A DNA stretch of 64,000 bases from Pseudomonas monteilii NBRC 103158 = DSM 14164. GTDB taxonomy: Bacteria; Pseudomonadota; Gammaproteobacteria; Pseudomonadales; Pseudomonadaceae. The stretch's first letter is position 1. The number at the start of each line of letters is the position of its first letter. Positions 36,932-46,111 of this stretch are shown here, piece by piece. The stretch lies in contig NZ_BBIS01000008.1 of NCBI RefSeq assembly GCF_000730605.1, positions 62,001-126,000 of the forward strand, written 5' to 3'. The notes under the pieces are model-generated. The model was not told the origin of the DNA and did not search any database. It was given only the letters and a program-made list of their open reading frames with translations. A program made the translations under genes and the position numbers.

Positions 36932-37981
36932 TTACAACCGAGGGTAATCGATGTACCCCACCGGCCCCCTGCCATAGAAGGTCTCGGGCCGCGCCTCGTT
37001 CAGTGGCGCATCCGCCGCCAGCCGCGCCGGCAAATCAGGGTTGGCGATGAACGGCACGCCAAACGCCACAGCATCGGCCTTGCCGCTGGCTAGCGCCGCA
37101 TTGGCACTGCCTTTGTCAAACCGCTCATTGACGATGTACGGGCCCCCAAACGCTTCCTTGATCAGTGGACCAATGCTGTCATCGGCTTCCTTTTCCCGCG
37201 AGCAGATAAAGGCAATGCCACGCTTGCCCAGCTCACGGGCCACGTAGGTAAAGGTTTCGGCGCGGTCGGCATCGCCCATGTCGTGCGCATCGGCACGCGG
37301 TGCCAGGTGCACGCCCACGCGGTTCGCGCCCCACACTTCAATGGCCGCATCGGTCACTTCCAGCAGCAGGCGTGCACGGTTTTCCAGTGAGCCGCCATAG
37401 CGGTCGGTGCGCTGGTTGGTGCTGCTTTGCAGGAACTGGTCGAGCAGGTAACCGTTGGCGCCGTGGATTTCTACACCATCAAAGCCAGCCGCCTTGGCAT
37501 TCTCGGCACCGCTGCGGTAGGCCTCGACGATGTCGATGATTTCTTCGGTTTCCAGCGCGCGTGGGGTGGGGTAGTCACTCAACGGGCGCACCAGGCTTAC
37601 ATGCCCCTTGGGCTGGATCGCGCTGGGGGCCACCGGCAGCTCGCCGTTCAGGTAGCTGGGGTGGGAGATACGGCCAACGTGCCACAGTTGCAGGAAGATG
37701 CGTCCGCCTGCGGCATGCACAGCCTTGGTGACGTTGTTCCAGCCACGTACCTGCTCATCGTTCCAGATACCGGGGGTATCCGGGTAGCCGACCCCCATGG
37801 CACTGACTGACGTCGCCTCGCTGAGGATTAGCCCGGCGCTGGCGCGCTGCACGTAGTATTCGGCCATCAGCGCATTGGGCACGCGGCCTTCGTCGGCACG
37901 GCAGCGGGTGAGTGGGGCCATGATGATGCGGTTGGGCAGTTGCAGGTCGCCCAGGGTGATCGGATCGAAAAGCGTGGTCAT
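36932..37981 (-). CDS. xenB: XenB-like xenobiotic reductase (Old Yellow Enzyme family)
   Basis: A 349-residue FMN-dependent TIM-barrel ene-reductase, the same length as P. putida XenB. Typical residues are visible: PLTRCRA near residue 25, the substrate-binding pair in GVEIHGANGYLLDQFL (His and Asn, near 180), and SLENRARLLLEV. Family members reduce nitroesters, nitroaromatics and activated alkenes with NADPH. The ATG at 37981 is preceded 17 bp upstream by the stop of an ArsR-type regulator in the same orientation, so the pair is probably an autoregulated operon. Confidence 0.9.
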   Translation of the reverse strand: MTTLFDPITLGDLQLPNRIIMAPLTRCRADEGRVPNALMAEYYVQRASAGLILSEATSVSAMGVGYPDTPGIWNDEQVRGWNNVTKAVHAAGGRIFLQLWHVGRISHPSYLNGELPVAPSAIQPKGHVSLVRPLSDYPTPRALETEEIIDIVEAYRSGAENAKAAGFDGVEIHGANGYLLDQFLQSSTNQRTDRYGGSLENRARLLLEVTDAAIEVWGANRVGVHLAPRADAHDMGDADRAETFTYVARELGKRGIAFICSREKEADDSIGPLIKEAFGGPYIVNERFDKGSANAALASGKADAVAFGVPFIANPDLPARLAADAPLNEARPETFYGRGPVGYIDYPRL

Positions 37982-37998
37982 AGCGGTTACCTGCTTTG

Positions 37999-38301
37999 TC
38001 AAAGTGCTTGGCGCAGTTGTTCGAGGAACGCCTCGATGGTGGCTTCGTCGCGTTTGAAGAAGTGCCATTGGCCGATCTTCTGGCTGCGGATCAGCCCGGC
38101 GCGCTGCAAGGTGGCCAGGTGGGCAGAGACGGTCGACTGCGACAGGCCGCAGCGTTGGTCGATCTGCCCGGCACACACACCGTTTTCGGTGCTGTGGTAC
38201 TGGTCGGGGAACTGCGTTGCCGGGTCTTTCAGCCAGCTGAGGATTTCTCGCCTGACCGGGTGGGCCAGCGCTTTTATGATTTCGTCGAGATCGAGAGGCA
38301 T
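37999..38301 (-). CDS. ArsR-family transcriptional regulator
   Basis: A 100-residue winged-helix repressor: PLDLDEIIKALAHPVRREILSWL, then the recognition helix CGLSQSTVSAHLATLQRAGLI, then the wing QHFF-type strand (KIGQWHFFKRDE). One or two cysteines (in ENGVCAGQIDQRCGLS) could sense electrophiles or oxidation, which would suit control of the xenobiotic reductase gene that follows. ATG 38301 is chosen over an upstream ATG because the domain starts here. Two inverted repeats lie in its upstream region. Confidence 0.85.
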   Translation of the reverse strand: MPLDLDEIIKALAHPVRREILSWLKDPATQFPDQYHSTENGVCAGQIDQRCGLSQSTVSAHLATLQRAGLIRSQKIGQWHFFKRDEATIEAFLEQLRQAL

Positions 38302-38322
38302 GGGTTGAGGCTCGTTGTAGCG

Positions 38323-38426
38323 GTATATCGCGATGGAGCGAAATGTAAATCGTCCGTTCCCGATATACAAATATGAAGAGGTTCTGAGCTGAGCACAAAT
38401 CGCTATATCGCGTTATGACGATATAG
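38323..38426. promoter_or_regulatory. paired inverted repeats, probable ArsR-type operators
   Basis: Four TATATCG/CGATATA half-sites occur between the regulator and acpH: GTATATCG (38323-38330) with its exact reverse complement CGATATAC (38361-38368), and CTATATCG (38403-38410) with its exact reverse complement CGATATAG (38419-38426). The second pair has an 8-bp spacer. They flank the divergent promoters and are the likely binding sites of the adjacent ArsR-type protein. Confidence 0.65.
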
Positions 38427-38451
38427 GGGCGAGCGGTGCTAGACTGCGCGC

Positions 38452-39036
38452 ATGAACTACCTTGCGCACCTGCACCTGGGCGGCCCGGCGCCGCAACAAC
38501 TGCTTGGCAGCCTGTATGGCGACTTTGTCAAAGGTTCGCTGGAAGGGCGCTTCCCGCCTGCGCTGGAAGCGGCCATACGGTTGCACCGGCATATCGACAG
38601 CTACACCGACCAGCACCCGTTGGTGCTGGCTGCACTGGCGCGCTTTGCGCGCGAGCGGCGGCGCTTTGCGGGCATTGTGCTGGATGTGTTTTTTGACCAC
38701 TGCCTGGCGCGGCATTGGCAGGATTATGCCGAGCAACCGCTGGCGCAGTTCACCGGTGATTTTTATCGGGTGTTGTTGGCGGAGCCCGAGCTGCCGGGGC
38801 GGCTGGCACGGATTGCGCCGTTCATGGCGGCGGATGACTGGCTGGGGGCGTATGGCGATTTTGCCACGCTGGAGCAGGTGTTCAACGGCATTGCCCGGAG
38901 ACTGTCCCGGCCGGAAGGGATGGCCGGTGTGATGGGGGAGCTGGAGCGTTTGTATGAGCCGCTGATGGCGGACTTCCGGGAGTTTTACCCGCAGTTGCAG
39001 GCGTTTGCGGCGGCGGGGCGGATGTCTGACAGTTAG
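38452..39036 (+). CDS. acpH: acyl-carrier-protein phosphodiesterase
   Basis: A 194-residue protein of the AcpH family, which removes the 4'-phosphopantetheine arm from holo-ACP. It matches from residue 1 (NYLAHLHLGGPAPQQLLGSLYGDFVKGSL). The HD-like metal residues appear as IRLHRHIDSYTD and DVFFDHCLARHW. Length equals E. coli AcpH (193 aa). Divergent from the xenB regulator, it shares the region holding the inverted repeats. Confidence 0.92.
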   Translation: MNYLAHLHLGGPAPQQLLGSLYGDFVKGSLEGRFPPALEAAIRLHRHIDSYTDQHPLVLAALARFARERRRFAGIVLDVFFDHCLARHWQDYAEQPLAQFTGDFYRVLLAEPELPGRLARIAPFMAADDWLGAYGDFATLEQVFNGIARRLSRPEGMAGVMGELERLYEPLMADFREFYPQLQAFAAAGRMSDS

Positions 39037-39051
39037 TTCTGTATTTGTAGT

Positions 39052-39089
39052 GCCGGCCTCTTCGCGGGTTTACCCGCGAAAGGGCCAGC
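39052..39089. repeat. REP palindrome, GCGGGTTTACCCGC type
   Basis: GCCGGCCTCTTCGCGGGTTTACCCGCGAAAGGGCC forms a near-perfect hairpin between the convergent acpH and olsA genes. Confidence 0.82.
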
Positions 39090-39106
39090 ACTGGTAGTGC
39101 AAATCC

Positions 39107-39895
39107 TCAGGCAGCCCGCGCTTGCCGCCGTGGCGCCAGCTCGACTTCCTCAACCCCAAACAACGCCAGGTGAATTGCCTTTTGCGCCTGCAACGCCAGC
39201 ACCGCCCGCTCTTTACCTACACTGCCAATTGGCGCCAGCAGGTGAATGCAAACCTCCCCCCGTGGCTGGGCGAACAGGCGCATCAGGTGTGACACCAAAT
39301 CGTCATCGCCAATGAACGGCGCAATCGGGTCGATCTGGCCATCGCGCAAGTACTGGATAGCCACCGGCTGCACCGCCACACCCCGGTCGATGGCGCCTGC
39401 CAGCAGCCGGCCGTGGAAGGTGCGCAAGGTGCGACCGCTGGTGGTGGTGCCTTCGGGGAAGATCAGCAGCGGCCGGGCCAGGCCCAGTTGCCCGGCGATC
39501 TGCTCGCGCAGGCGCTGGCTGTCGCCACCGCCACGTCGAATGAACAGCGTTCCGGCTTTTTCCGCCAGCCAGCCGGCCACCGGCCAGTGACGCACTTCGG
39601 CCTTGGACAGGAACGAGAGTGGCAGCAGCATGCCCAGCAAGGGGATGTCGGTCCAGGAAACATGGTTACTCACCCACAGCATCGGCCGCTGCGGCAGTTC
39701 GCCCACCACACGTATGTCGAAGGGCAGGGCGGCGACCAGGCGTTTCATGAACAGGCAGGTCCAGCGCTGGCGGCGTTCGATGGGGGCCTTGTAGCCCAAG
39801 CGTTCGCCAAGGGCGATCAGGCTGGCCATCAACATGCCCAGCAACAGCACCAGCAGCAGTCGAGCCAGGCGGGCCATTACCCGCAGCTTCGGCAT
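39107..39895 (-). CDS. olsA: OlsA, lyso-ornithine lipid acyltransferase
   Basis: A 262-residue member of the PlsC 1-acyl-glycerol-phosphate acyltransferase family. It has an N-terminal membrane anchor, the catalytic NHVSWTD (NHx4D motif, near residue 82) and FPEGTTTSG (near 150). Its ATG overlaps the stop of the OlsB gene (TGATG). Together the two make ornithine lipids, a phosphorus-free membrane lipid: OlsB makes lyso-ornithine lipid and OlsA adds the second acyl chain from acyl-ACP. The pairing makes OlsA far more likely than a general PlsC. Confidence 0.9.
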   Translation of the reverse strand: MPKLRVMARLARLLLVLLLGMLMASLIALGERLGYKAPIERRQRWTCLFMKRLVAALPFDIRVVGELPQRPMLWVSNHVSWTDIPLLGMLLPLSFLSKAEVRHWPVAGWLAEKAGTLFIRRGGGDSQRLREQIAGQLGLARPLLIFPEGTTTSGRTLRTFHGRLLAGAIDRGVAVQPVAIQYLRDGQIDPIAPFIGDDDLVSHLMRLFAQPRGEVCIHLLAPIGSVGKERAVLALQAQKAIHLALFGVEEVELAPRRQARAA

Positions 39896-40650
39896 CAGAC
39901 TGCCGCCTTGAAGTGGCGAGCGTAGCGCGGGCAAAGTTCGTCGCGCTTGAGCAGGATGAACACGTCAGCCACCTGGAAGTCTTCGTCCCAGCACGGCTCG
40001 CCGCAAATTTTTGCGCCCAGGCGCATGTAGGCCTTGAGCAACGGTGGCATTTCGGCGATGACGTTACCCGGAAGGGCCAGGTTCGGCAGCGGGTTCTTCG
40101 GCTCGGCGCGCAGGTGCTCGGTGCACAGGTAACGGTCACGCAGGCGCTGCATCACGGCATGGGCCTGCACGCCGCCGTCTTGCATGGGGATGCTGGCACA
40201 GCCCATCAGGTAGCTGTAGCGGCCCTCGTTGAGCACTTCGGCCAGTTCGCCCCACAGCACGGCAATGGTGCCGCCGTTGCGGTAGTCGGGGGCGACGCAG
40301 GTTCGGCCCAGTTCGAGGATAGGCCCTTGCAGCTGCAAAAGACCGTGCAGGCGAAATTCTTCTTCACTGTAGAAGCGGCCCAGGCTGCTGGCGGCCTGGT
40401 GGTCGAGCAGACGGGTGGTGGCGACCAGCTCGCCGGTGCTCAGGTCGCGAACACCGATATGGCGGCAATGCACGTCGTAGTCGTCCATGTCCAAACCTTG
40501 CTCGGCACCCTTGAGCTTGGCCTTGAATTCTGCGCTGAACACTTTGTAGCGCAGGGCCTGGGCCTCTTGCAGCGCCGTGGCGCCAACCAGGCGTTCGGCT
40601 TGCAGACGGCGTTCAGTGCTGTTGTCGCCAGAGAGAGCGATCCGAGTCAT
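39895..40650 (-). CDS. olsB: OlsB, L-ornithine N(alpha)-acyltransferase
   Basis: A 251-residue GNAT-fold acyltransferase of the OlsB/hemolysin group. Family motifs visible are [13 protein letters not shown] near residue 30, [13 protein letters not shown], and [22 protein letters not shown] near 115. It transfers a 3-hydroxyacyl chain from ACP to the alpha-amino group of ornithine. The ATG at 40650 follows GGAGAC; upstream in-frame codons have no family support. First gene of the olsBA pair. Confidence 0.92.
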   Translation of the reverse strand: MTRIALSGDNSTERRLQAERLVGATALQEAQALRYKVFSAEFKAKLKGAEQGLDMDDYDVHCRHIGVRDLSTGELVATTRLLDHQAASSLGRFYSEEEFRLHGLLQLQGPILELGRTCVAPDYRNGGTIAVLWGELAEVLNEGRYSYLMGCASIPMQDGGVQAHAVMQRLRDRYLCTEHLRAEPKNPLPNLALPGNVIAEMPPLLKAYMRLGAKICGEPCWDEDFQVADVFILLKRDELCPRYARHFKAAV

Positions 40651-40809
40651 TGCGAGTCTCCATAAGCCAGCCATGAAGGGTTGCGGCCGGTCGGCTTTGT
40701 TGTGCAAAGTCAGCCTAGGTAGGCGCGGTGTCACCCCTGTGAATCTTTGGTGATGCTTGCGTGACACCCCTAAAACCTCGACCAGAAAGCCCCAGCAAGG
40801 AGCCGTCAC

Positions 40810-41697
40810 ATGGCCTGGTTGCAACGTCTGAACGACCCGCTTCGCCAAGCGCTGGCGGGCACCCTGGGCGAAACCTACGCCGCGCTGCTTGAGCGCCTCG
40901 GCCCGGTTGCCCCTTTTGAACTGGCGGTGTTGGGCGGGCGTGCGATGGTCACGCCGGGCCTGGCGTTCTTGGTGGGTTACCAGGCAGCCTTGCGCGTGCT
41001 ATGGCCCAGTGCCCCGCCAAGCCTCGGCGCCCTGTGCGCCACCGAGCGGCGCAGCGTGCGGCCAGCGGACATGCATACGCGGCTCGACAACTTGCGGCTC
41101 ACGGGCAGCAAGGATTTCGTCACGGCCGGGCTGGATGCCGAGTGGCTACTGGTGGCGGCACGTAGCGAGGCGGCTGGCGCGGCGCCACAGTTGAACCTGG
41201 CGGTGGTCTATCCCGGGGAGCCGGGTGTAACGCTGGAGCCGCTACCAGTCCTGCCGTTGATGCCGGAAGTGGGCCATGGCCGGCTGGTGCTGGAGCAAGC
41301 CGCATGCGAGTTGCTGGCCGGTGACGGTTGGGATGCCTATGTGAAACCGTTCCGCTCGCTGGAAGACTTGTATGTGCTGGCGGCGTTGACGGCCTGGTTA
41401 TATGGCGTCGGACAGGAGTGCGCCTGGCCGCAGGGGTTGCGGCTGCAATTGCTTGGGTTGCTGGCCGGGTGTGCCGAGGGCAGCCGGCAGTGTGCCGACA
41501 GTGTGGGGTGCCATTTGCTGCTGGGTGGGTTGTTTGCGCAGTTCCAGGCGTTGCGGGGGGAGGTTGATGCGGCACTGGCAGCGGGGCCGGCGCATTGGGC
41601 GCAGATCTGGCAGCGGGACCAAGGGGTGATGGCGCTGGCGGCGGCGGCCCGGGAGAAGCGGCTGAACAAAGCTTGGGCTGCTGCGGGATTGTCATGA
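40810..41697 (+). CDS. short acyl-CoA-dehydrogenase-like protein
   Basis: A 295-residue protein with scattered similarity to acyl-CoA dehydrogenases. The middle-domain pattern is visible ([22 protein letters not shown] near residue 105), and the C-terminal half is helical. It is shorter than the family norm (about 380), and the N-terminal helical domain is reduced. The usual catalytic glutamate region is not recognisable, so enzymatic activity is doubtful. It is divergent from olsBA across about 160 bp, a placement I recall in other pseudomonads. Role unknown. Confidence 0.65.
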   Translation: MAWLQRLNDPLRQALAGTLGETYAALLERLGPVAPFELAVLGGRAMVTPGLAFLVGYQAALRVLWPSAPPSLGALCATERRSVRPADMHTRLDNLRLTGSKDFVTAGLDAEWLLVAARSEAAGAAPQLNLAVVYPGEPGVTLEPLPVLPLMPEVGHGRLVLEQAACELLAGDGWDAYVKPFRSLEDLYVLAALTAWLYGVGQECAWPQGLRLQLLGLLAGCAEGSRQCADSVGCHLLLGGLFAQFQALRGEVDAALAAGPAHWAQIWQRDQGVMALAAAAREKRLNKAWAAAGLS

Positions 41698-41772
41698 ATG
41701 CCTGATAGTTTTTCATGAACTTCTGACTCCAGGGGCTGCGCAGCAGCCCCAAATTTGCGAGCCTTGAACCGG

Positions 41773-42852
41773 ATGCTGAAAGGTCTGCTGCTGCTTTTTT
41801 GCATGGCTATGGCAACCGCCGAGGCCGAGGACTGGCCTGATCCGCAGTGGCAGACCGACCCTGACACCCTCAACTGGCAAGCCGTCGACACTTACGCCTT
41901 CCCCGCCCGCACCCCTGATCGCAGCGGCATCCGCACCGACGCCCTGCTGATCATCCGCGACGGCCGCATCCTCCACGAACGCTATGCCGCCCCCACCACT
42001 GCCGCCACCGCACACCTGACCTGGTCGGTCAGCAAAAGCGTGCTCGCCACGCTGATGGGCGTGGCCCAAGGAGAGAGACGCTTCCAGCTGCAAGATCCGG
42101 TTACACGCTTCTATCCCGCCATGCGCACCCACCCGGGCGTGCGCATGACCGACCTGCTGCACTGGGCCAGTGGCCTGGACTGGCAGGAAGACTACGAATA
42201 TGCCCCGCTCAAGTCCTCGGTGGTGGCCATGCTGTATACCCGTGGCCACGAAGACATGGCGGCTTACACGGCAGCACGGGGTGCGACGGCCAGCCCCGGC
42301 CAGCGGTTCCTCTATTCCAGTGGCGACAGCAACCTGCTGGCCGCCGCACTGCGCGGCATGCTCGATGCCGGGCAGTACGCCGAATACCCCTGGCACGCAT
42401 TATTCACCCCGCTGGGTATCGACAGCGCGGTGTGGGAACGTGACCAGGCGGGCACCTACGTGGGCTCTTCCTACCTCTACCTCAGTGCCCGTGACCTGGC
42501 CCGTATCGGCTTGCTGATGCAACGGGAGGGGCGGTGGCAAGGTCGGCAACTGCTACCCAAGGCCTGGGTGGCCTTCAACCGTACACCGTTTGCCCATGCC
42601 GAACTTGTCCCCGCAGAGGCCAACCCAGGCGGCCACTGGTGGCTCAACCAGCCGTTGGCCGGCGCTACGCGGCCCTGGCCAAATGCGCCCGCAGACACCT
42701 TCGCCGCCCTGGGCCATTGGGGCCAGGCGCTGTACATCTTGCCCACGCAAAAGCTGGTGATCGTGCGCTATGCCGATGACCGGGACGGCGCTTACCAGCA
42801 TGACGAACTGCTCAAGCGAGTGCTGGCCGCACTGGCCGGGGAGGGGGCATGA
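41773..42852 (+). CDS. serine hydrolase, beta-lactamase class C family (periplasmic)
   Basis: About 359 residues. The signal peptide MLKGLLLLFCMAMATAEA is followed by a beta-lactamase/transpeptidase-like domain. The SxxK motif is Ser85-Val-Ser-Lys88 in LTWSVSKSVL. A YSSGDSN segment (near 180) supplies the second motif, and HWG near the C-terminus replaces the KTG triad, as in EstB-type esterases and peptidases of this family. It may be a carboxylesterase, D-Ala peptidase or 6-aminohexanoate-type hydrolase; real beta-lactamase activity is unlikely. The start is uncertain: TTG codons at 41755 and 41764 are in frame and no site is clear. Confidence 0.8.
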   Translation: MLKGLLLLFCMAMATAEAEDWPDPQWQTDPDTLNWQAVDTYAFPARTPDRSGIRTDALLIIRDGRILHERYAAPTTAATAHLTWSVSKSVLATLMGVAQGERRFQLQDPVTRFYPAMRTHPGVRMTDLLHWASGLDWQEDYEYAPLKSSVVAMLYTRGHEDMAAYTAARGATASPGQRFLYSSGDSNLLAAALRGMLDAGQYAEYPWHALFTPLGIDSAVWERDQAGTYVGSSYLYLSARDLARIGLLMQREGRWQGRQLLPKAWVAFNRTPFAHAELVPAEANPGGHWWLNQPLAGATRPWPNAPADTFAALGHWGQALYILPTQKLVIVRYADDRDGAYQHDELLKRVLAALAGEGA

Positions 42853-43145
42853 AGCGCGTACTGCTACTGGTGTTGCCAGGGCTGGTGTTCTGGGCCTGGT
42901 ACGAGCGTCAGGCCCTGGCAGACTTCCCCGGTATCCTCTCGGCCTACTCGGCCAAGGAATACTGCTCGTGCCGCTTCGTCATGGGCTTCGAGCAGGCGTA
43001 TTGCCAAGGCTATGTAAAACAGTGGCTGCCGCTGAGCCTGCTTGAAGAAAACACCCCGCAGCGGCACATCACTGCCGAGGGCCTGGGGCGGCGCAACCAG
43101 GCTGTCTGGCTGGGCCCGCGCGAGGGCTGCCGCTTGCTGCCATGA
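42849..43145 (+). CDS. small exported Cys-containing protein of unknown function
   Basis: A 98-residue protein whose ATG overlaps the stop of the serine hydrolase gene (ATGA), so the two are translationally coupled. It has an N-terminal signal or anchor (KRVLLLVLPGLVFWAWYERQ), then a short domain with four cysteines (CSC, C in QAYCQGY, C near the end). The cysteines suggest disulfides in the periplasm. I do not recognise the family. Its fixed coupling suggests a partner or chaperone of the hydrolase. Confidence 0.75.
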   Translation: MKRVLLLVLPGLVFWAWYERQALADFPGILSAYSAKEYCSCRFVMGFEQAYCQGYVKQWLPLSLLEENTPQRHITAEGLGRRNQAVWLGPREGCRLLP

Positions 43146-43189
43146 AGGCGGGCGGGTAAGGTTGGCGGCCTGGTTTCACGAGATCTGTC

Positions 43190-43771
43190 ATGTTCAAGCT
43201 GCCCCGTCTTTTGCCCGCCCTGCTGCTGGCTTTGTGCCTGCCCGCCCACGCCAATTGGCACCTCGATGGCGAATCGTCGCGCCTGTCGTTCATTACCGGC
43301 AAGAACGGTGACACGGCCGAGGTGCATCGCTTTCTGGTGCTGCATGGCAAGGTCGACCGCAAGGGCGCGGCCGGCTTGAGTATCGAGATGGATTCGGTCA
43401 GCAGCGGCATCCCGCTGCGTGACGAGCGTATGCGTGACGACCTGTTCGAGGTCGAACGTTTTGCCGAAGCCAAGGTGCAGGCGCAACTGGACCTGCGGCC
43501 AATCAACGACCTCGCCAACGGTGCCCAGATCGAACTGCGCCTGCCGCTTACCGTTACCCTGCATGGCCAGTCGCACAGCTACAACGCCCTGCTGCTGGCC
43601 ACGCGTCTGGATGAGCGACGCTTTCAGGTGGTAACCCTCGAACCTCTAGTGCTACGTGCCGAGGATTTCGGCCTGCTGCCTGGGCTGCAAACCCTGCGCA
43701 AGCTCGCCGGGCTCAAGTCCATCAACCCGTCGGTGCCGGTTAGCGCGGTGCTGATCTTTACCGCCCGCTGA
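43190..43771 (+). CDS. YceI-family periplasmic lipid-binding protein
   Basis: A 193-residue exported protein (signal peptide ending ...CLPAHA-NWHL). The YceI/lipocalin-like beta-barrel pattern is seen in NWHLDGESSRLSFITGK and the central region around GLSIEMDSVSSGIPLRDERMRDDLFE. Members bind polyprenoids or other amphiphiles in the periplasm. It is followed after one base by the phospholipase-D-type synthase, so the two form an operon and may both serve membrane lipid handling. Confidence 0.85.
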   Translation: MFKLPRLLPALLLALCLPAHANWHLDGESSRLSFITGKNGDTAEVHRFLVLHGKVDRKGAAGLSIEMDSVSSGIPLRDERMRDDLFEVERFAEAKVQAQLDLRPINDLANGAQIELRLPLTVTLHGQSHSYNALLLATRLDERRFQVVTLEPLVLRAEDFGLLPGLQTLRKLAGLKSINPSVPVSAVLIFTAR

Positions 43772-43772
43772 C

Positions 43773-44930
43773 ATGCCGGGGCCGGTCTTCCCCTGGCGGG
43801 ATGGTAACCAGTTCGAACTGCTGATCGACGGCCCCGAGTTCTTTCCGCGCATGCTCACGGCGATCGTGCGTGCTGAGTTCCAGGTCGATCTGGAGTTGTA
43901 TCTGGTCGAGGCTGGCGCGTGTGCCGAAGCCGTGGTCGAGGCGTTGGAACAGGCCGCACGGCGCGGTGTACGGGTGCGCTGCCTGTTCGATGACTATGGC
44001 TCGCTGGCGTTCAACAGCACCTTGCGCCAGCGCCTGCTGGAGGCCGGCGTGTACCTGCGTTGGTATAACCGCCTGCGCTGGAAGCGCGGCCTGCGCAACC
44101 TGTACCGCGACCACCGCAAACTGCTGCTGGTGGATGAACGCTGGGCAGTGGTGGGCGGCACGGGCGTTACCGACGAGTTCTGGACGCCGGGCGATGCGAC
44201 CAGCGAATGGCATGAGGTGATGGTGCAGATCCAGGGGCCGGTGGTTACCGACTGGCAACTGCTGTTTGACCGCCAGTGGTCCGCCAACAACCGCCGCACC
44301 GCCTGGCGCCCCGCCGAGGGCTTTGGCTTGCCGCGCCTGCCCAAACTGCCTGCGCATGGGCAAGGCATGGGGCGAGTGGCCTATGCCGACGCCCGCCAGC
44401 ACCAGGACATTCTGCATTCGTTGGTGCGGGCGCTGAACAGTGGCAAGCAGCGGGTATGGCTGGCCACACCTTACTTTCTGCCGACCTGGAGCGTGCGCCG
44501 TTCGTTACGCCGTGCTGCCAGCAAAGGGCTTGATGTGCGCCTGTTGCTGACCGGCCCACGTACGGACCACCCGTCGGTACGCTACGCCGGGCACCGCTAC
44601 TACCCACGGCTGCTGCGTGCCGGGGTGCGGATTTTCGAGTACCAGCCGTGCTTCCTGCACCTGAAGATGGCCGTGGTAGATGACTGGGTCAGCGTCGGTT
44701 CGTGCAACTTCGACCACTGGAACCTGCGCTTCAACCTTGAAGCCAACATCGAGGCGCTGGACCCGCCACTGACGGCGGCTGTGGTGGCCAGCTTCGAGCG
44801 TGACTTTGCCTTGAGCGAGGAAGTCGACCTCGACCACTGGCATGCCCGGCCGCTGTGGCGCAGGGTGAAGCAGCGGATCTGGGGATGGATCGACCGGCTG
44901 GTGGTCAACTTGCTCGACCGCCGTGACTGA
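43773..44930 (+). CDS. phospholipase-D-type cardiolipin synthase (ClsB-like)
   Basis: A 385-residue protein with two HKD motifs: [23 protein letters not shown] (near residue 113) and [19 protein letters not shown] (near 296). Length and the absence of N-terminal membrane segments fit E. coli ClsB (YbhO), which condenses phosphatidylglycerol molecules to cardiolipin, rather than ClsA. The ATG lies one base after the YceI stop. The next gene, a DJ-1 family gene, follows 44 bp later. Confidence 0.85.
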   Translation: MPGPVFPWRDGNQFELLIDGPEFFPRMLTAIVRAEFQVDLELYLVEAGACAEAVVEALEQAARRGVRVRCLFDDYGSLAFNSTLRQRLLEAGVYLRWYNRLRWKRGLRNLYRDHRKLLLVDERWAVVGGTGVTDEFWTPGDATSEWHEVMVQIQGPVVTDWQLLFDRQWSANNRRTAWRPAEGFGLPRLPKLPAHGQGMGRVAYADARQHQDILHSLVRALNSGKQRVWLATPYFLPTWSVRRSLRRAASKGLDVRLLLTGPRTDHPSVRYAGHRYYPRLLRAGVRIFEYQPCFLHLKMAVVDDWVSVGSCNFDHWNLRFNLEANIEALDPPLTAAVVASFERDFALSEEVDLDHWHARPLWRRVKQRIWGWIDRLVVNLLDRRD

Positions 44931-44974
44931 CAGGGGCTATCGTGCAGTATCTGTTAACCGAAGGAGTGGGTGCG

Positions 44975-45553
44975 ATGACGGCGAAGAAGATCCTGATGCT
45001 GGTGGGCGATTACGTCGAGGACTACGAGGCGATGGTGCCGTTCCAGGCCTTGAGCATGGTCGGCCACACGGTGCATGCGGTGTGCCCGGAAAAACTGGCG
45101 GGGCAGACGGTACGCACCGCTATTCATGATTTTGAGGGTGAGCAGACCTACAGCGAAAAGCCGGGGCACAACTTTGCCCTGAATTATGACTTCGTGCGCG
45201 TGCGGGCCGAGCGTTATGACGCGCTGTTGATCCCCGGGGGCCGTGCGCCAGAGTACCTGCGCCTGGATGAAAAAGTGCTGGAGCTGGTGCGGGCGTTCGA
45301 CCAGGCCGGCAAGCCGATTGCGGCGGTGTGCCATGGCGCCCAATTGCTGGCGGCGGCGGGTGTGCTGGAAGGGCGTGAATGCAGCGCGTACCCGGCGTGT
45401 GCGCCGGAAGTGCGGTTGGCGGGTGGGACGTTCATTGATATAGCGGTGGACCAGGCCCATGTGGATGGCAATCTGGTGACGGCACCGGCATGGCCAGCGC
45501 ACCCTGCGTGGCTGGCTGCCTTCCTCAAGGTGTTAGGTACTCGTATTGCCTGA
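44975..45553 (+). CDS. DJ-1/PfpI family protein
   Basis: A 192-residue cytoplasmic protein of the DJ-1/ThiJ/PfpI superfamily. The nucleophile elbow is [10 protein letters not shown] (Cys near residue 119, followed by His), and the acidic residue that poises it is Glu17 in [10 protein letters not shown]. Members act as proteases, chaperones, glyoxalases or hydratases; the specific role is not clear. ATG 44975 is chosen because AAGGAG lies 8 nt upstream; a GTG 11 codons earlier is possible. Confidence 0.85.
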   Translation: MTAKKILMLVGDYVEDYEAMVPFQALSMVGHTVHAVCPEKLAGQTVRTAIHDFEGEQTYSEKPGHNFALNYDFVRVRAERYDALLIPGGRAPEYLRLDEKVLELVRAFDQAGKPIAAVCHGAQLLAAAGVLEGRECSAYPACAPEVRLAGGTFIDIAVDQAHVDGNLVTAPAWPAHPAWLAAFLKVLGTRIA

Positions 45554-45556
45554 CCG

Positions 45557-45588
45557 GGCCTCTTCGCGGGCTTGCCCGCGAAGAGGCC
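45557..45588. repeat. REP palindrome, GCGGGCTTGCCCGC type
   Basis: A perfect 15-bp inverted repeat, GGCCTCTTCGCGGGC and its complement with a TT loop, lies four bases after the DJ-1 gene between convergent genes. Confidence 0.88.
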
Positions 45589-45597
45589 GGTACAGGC

Positions 45598-45996
45598 TTA
45601 GGCAACCTGCTCAACCCAGTCATTGAGGTTGTAGTAGTTGGTCACCCGGGCAATCTTGCCGCAGTGGATATAGAAGAAAGCCCCCGCCGACAGCACATAG
45701 GTCTGCCCGTTGGCCGCTGGCAGTCCTTCGTCATCGGCCAGGTATTCACCGTGTACCGTGAACTCTGCCGCCGCACGGCTGCCATCGGCGTTCTGCATCA
45801 CCACGATGTCGGCCAGGCGCTCGCGGTAGCAGCGGTTCATCTTGTCCATGAACGCGGCAAACCGGGCCTTGCCCATCTGCCGCTCGCCCTGGTTGATGTC
45901 GTGGATCACATCCTCGCTCAGTAGTGCCAGAAAGCCCTGCAGGTCACCGGCGTTGAAGGCGGCGTAGTAAGCATTTACCAGTTCGGTAGCGGTCAT
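45598..45996 (-). CDS. SnoaL-like / ketosteroid-isomerase-fold protein
   Basis: A 132-residue protein of the NTF2-like fold: TATELVNAYYAAFNAGDLQGFLALLSEDVIHDINQG is the typical opening helix pair and first strand, and GKIARVTNYYNLNDWVEQV closes it. Members are small isomerases, hydratases or ligand-binding proteins. The substrate is unknown. It appears to be a single gene, convergent with the DJ-1 gene across a REP element. Confidence 0.82.
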   Translation of the reverse strand: MTATELVNAYYAAFNAGDLQGFLALLSEDVIHDINQGERQMGKARFAAFMDKMNRCYRERLADIVVMQNADGSRAAAEFTVHGEYLADDEGLPAANGQTYVLSAGAFFYIHCGKIARVTNYYNLNDWVEQVA

Positions 45997-46111
45997 GGAA
46001 CAATACCTGTCGTGTAGGGAAAAGGCCGGTCGTCGCCCCGGATGATAGGGTTTCCCCTCAAGCCCGGCTTAGCCGAGCGCGTCATCCACATCGACAAAAC
46101 GACCGCCAAGC

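Noticed and set aside
41773..42852. Annotation as an antibiotic-hydrolysing beta-lactamase
   Set aside because: Only the SxxK and YSS-type motifs match. The KTG triad is replaced by HWG, so an esterase or peptidase is more likely.
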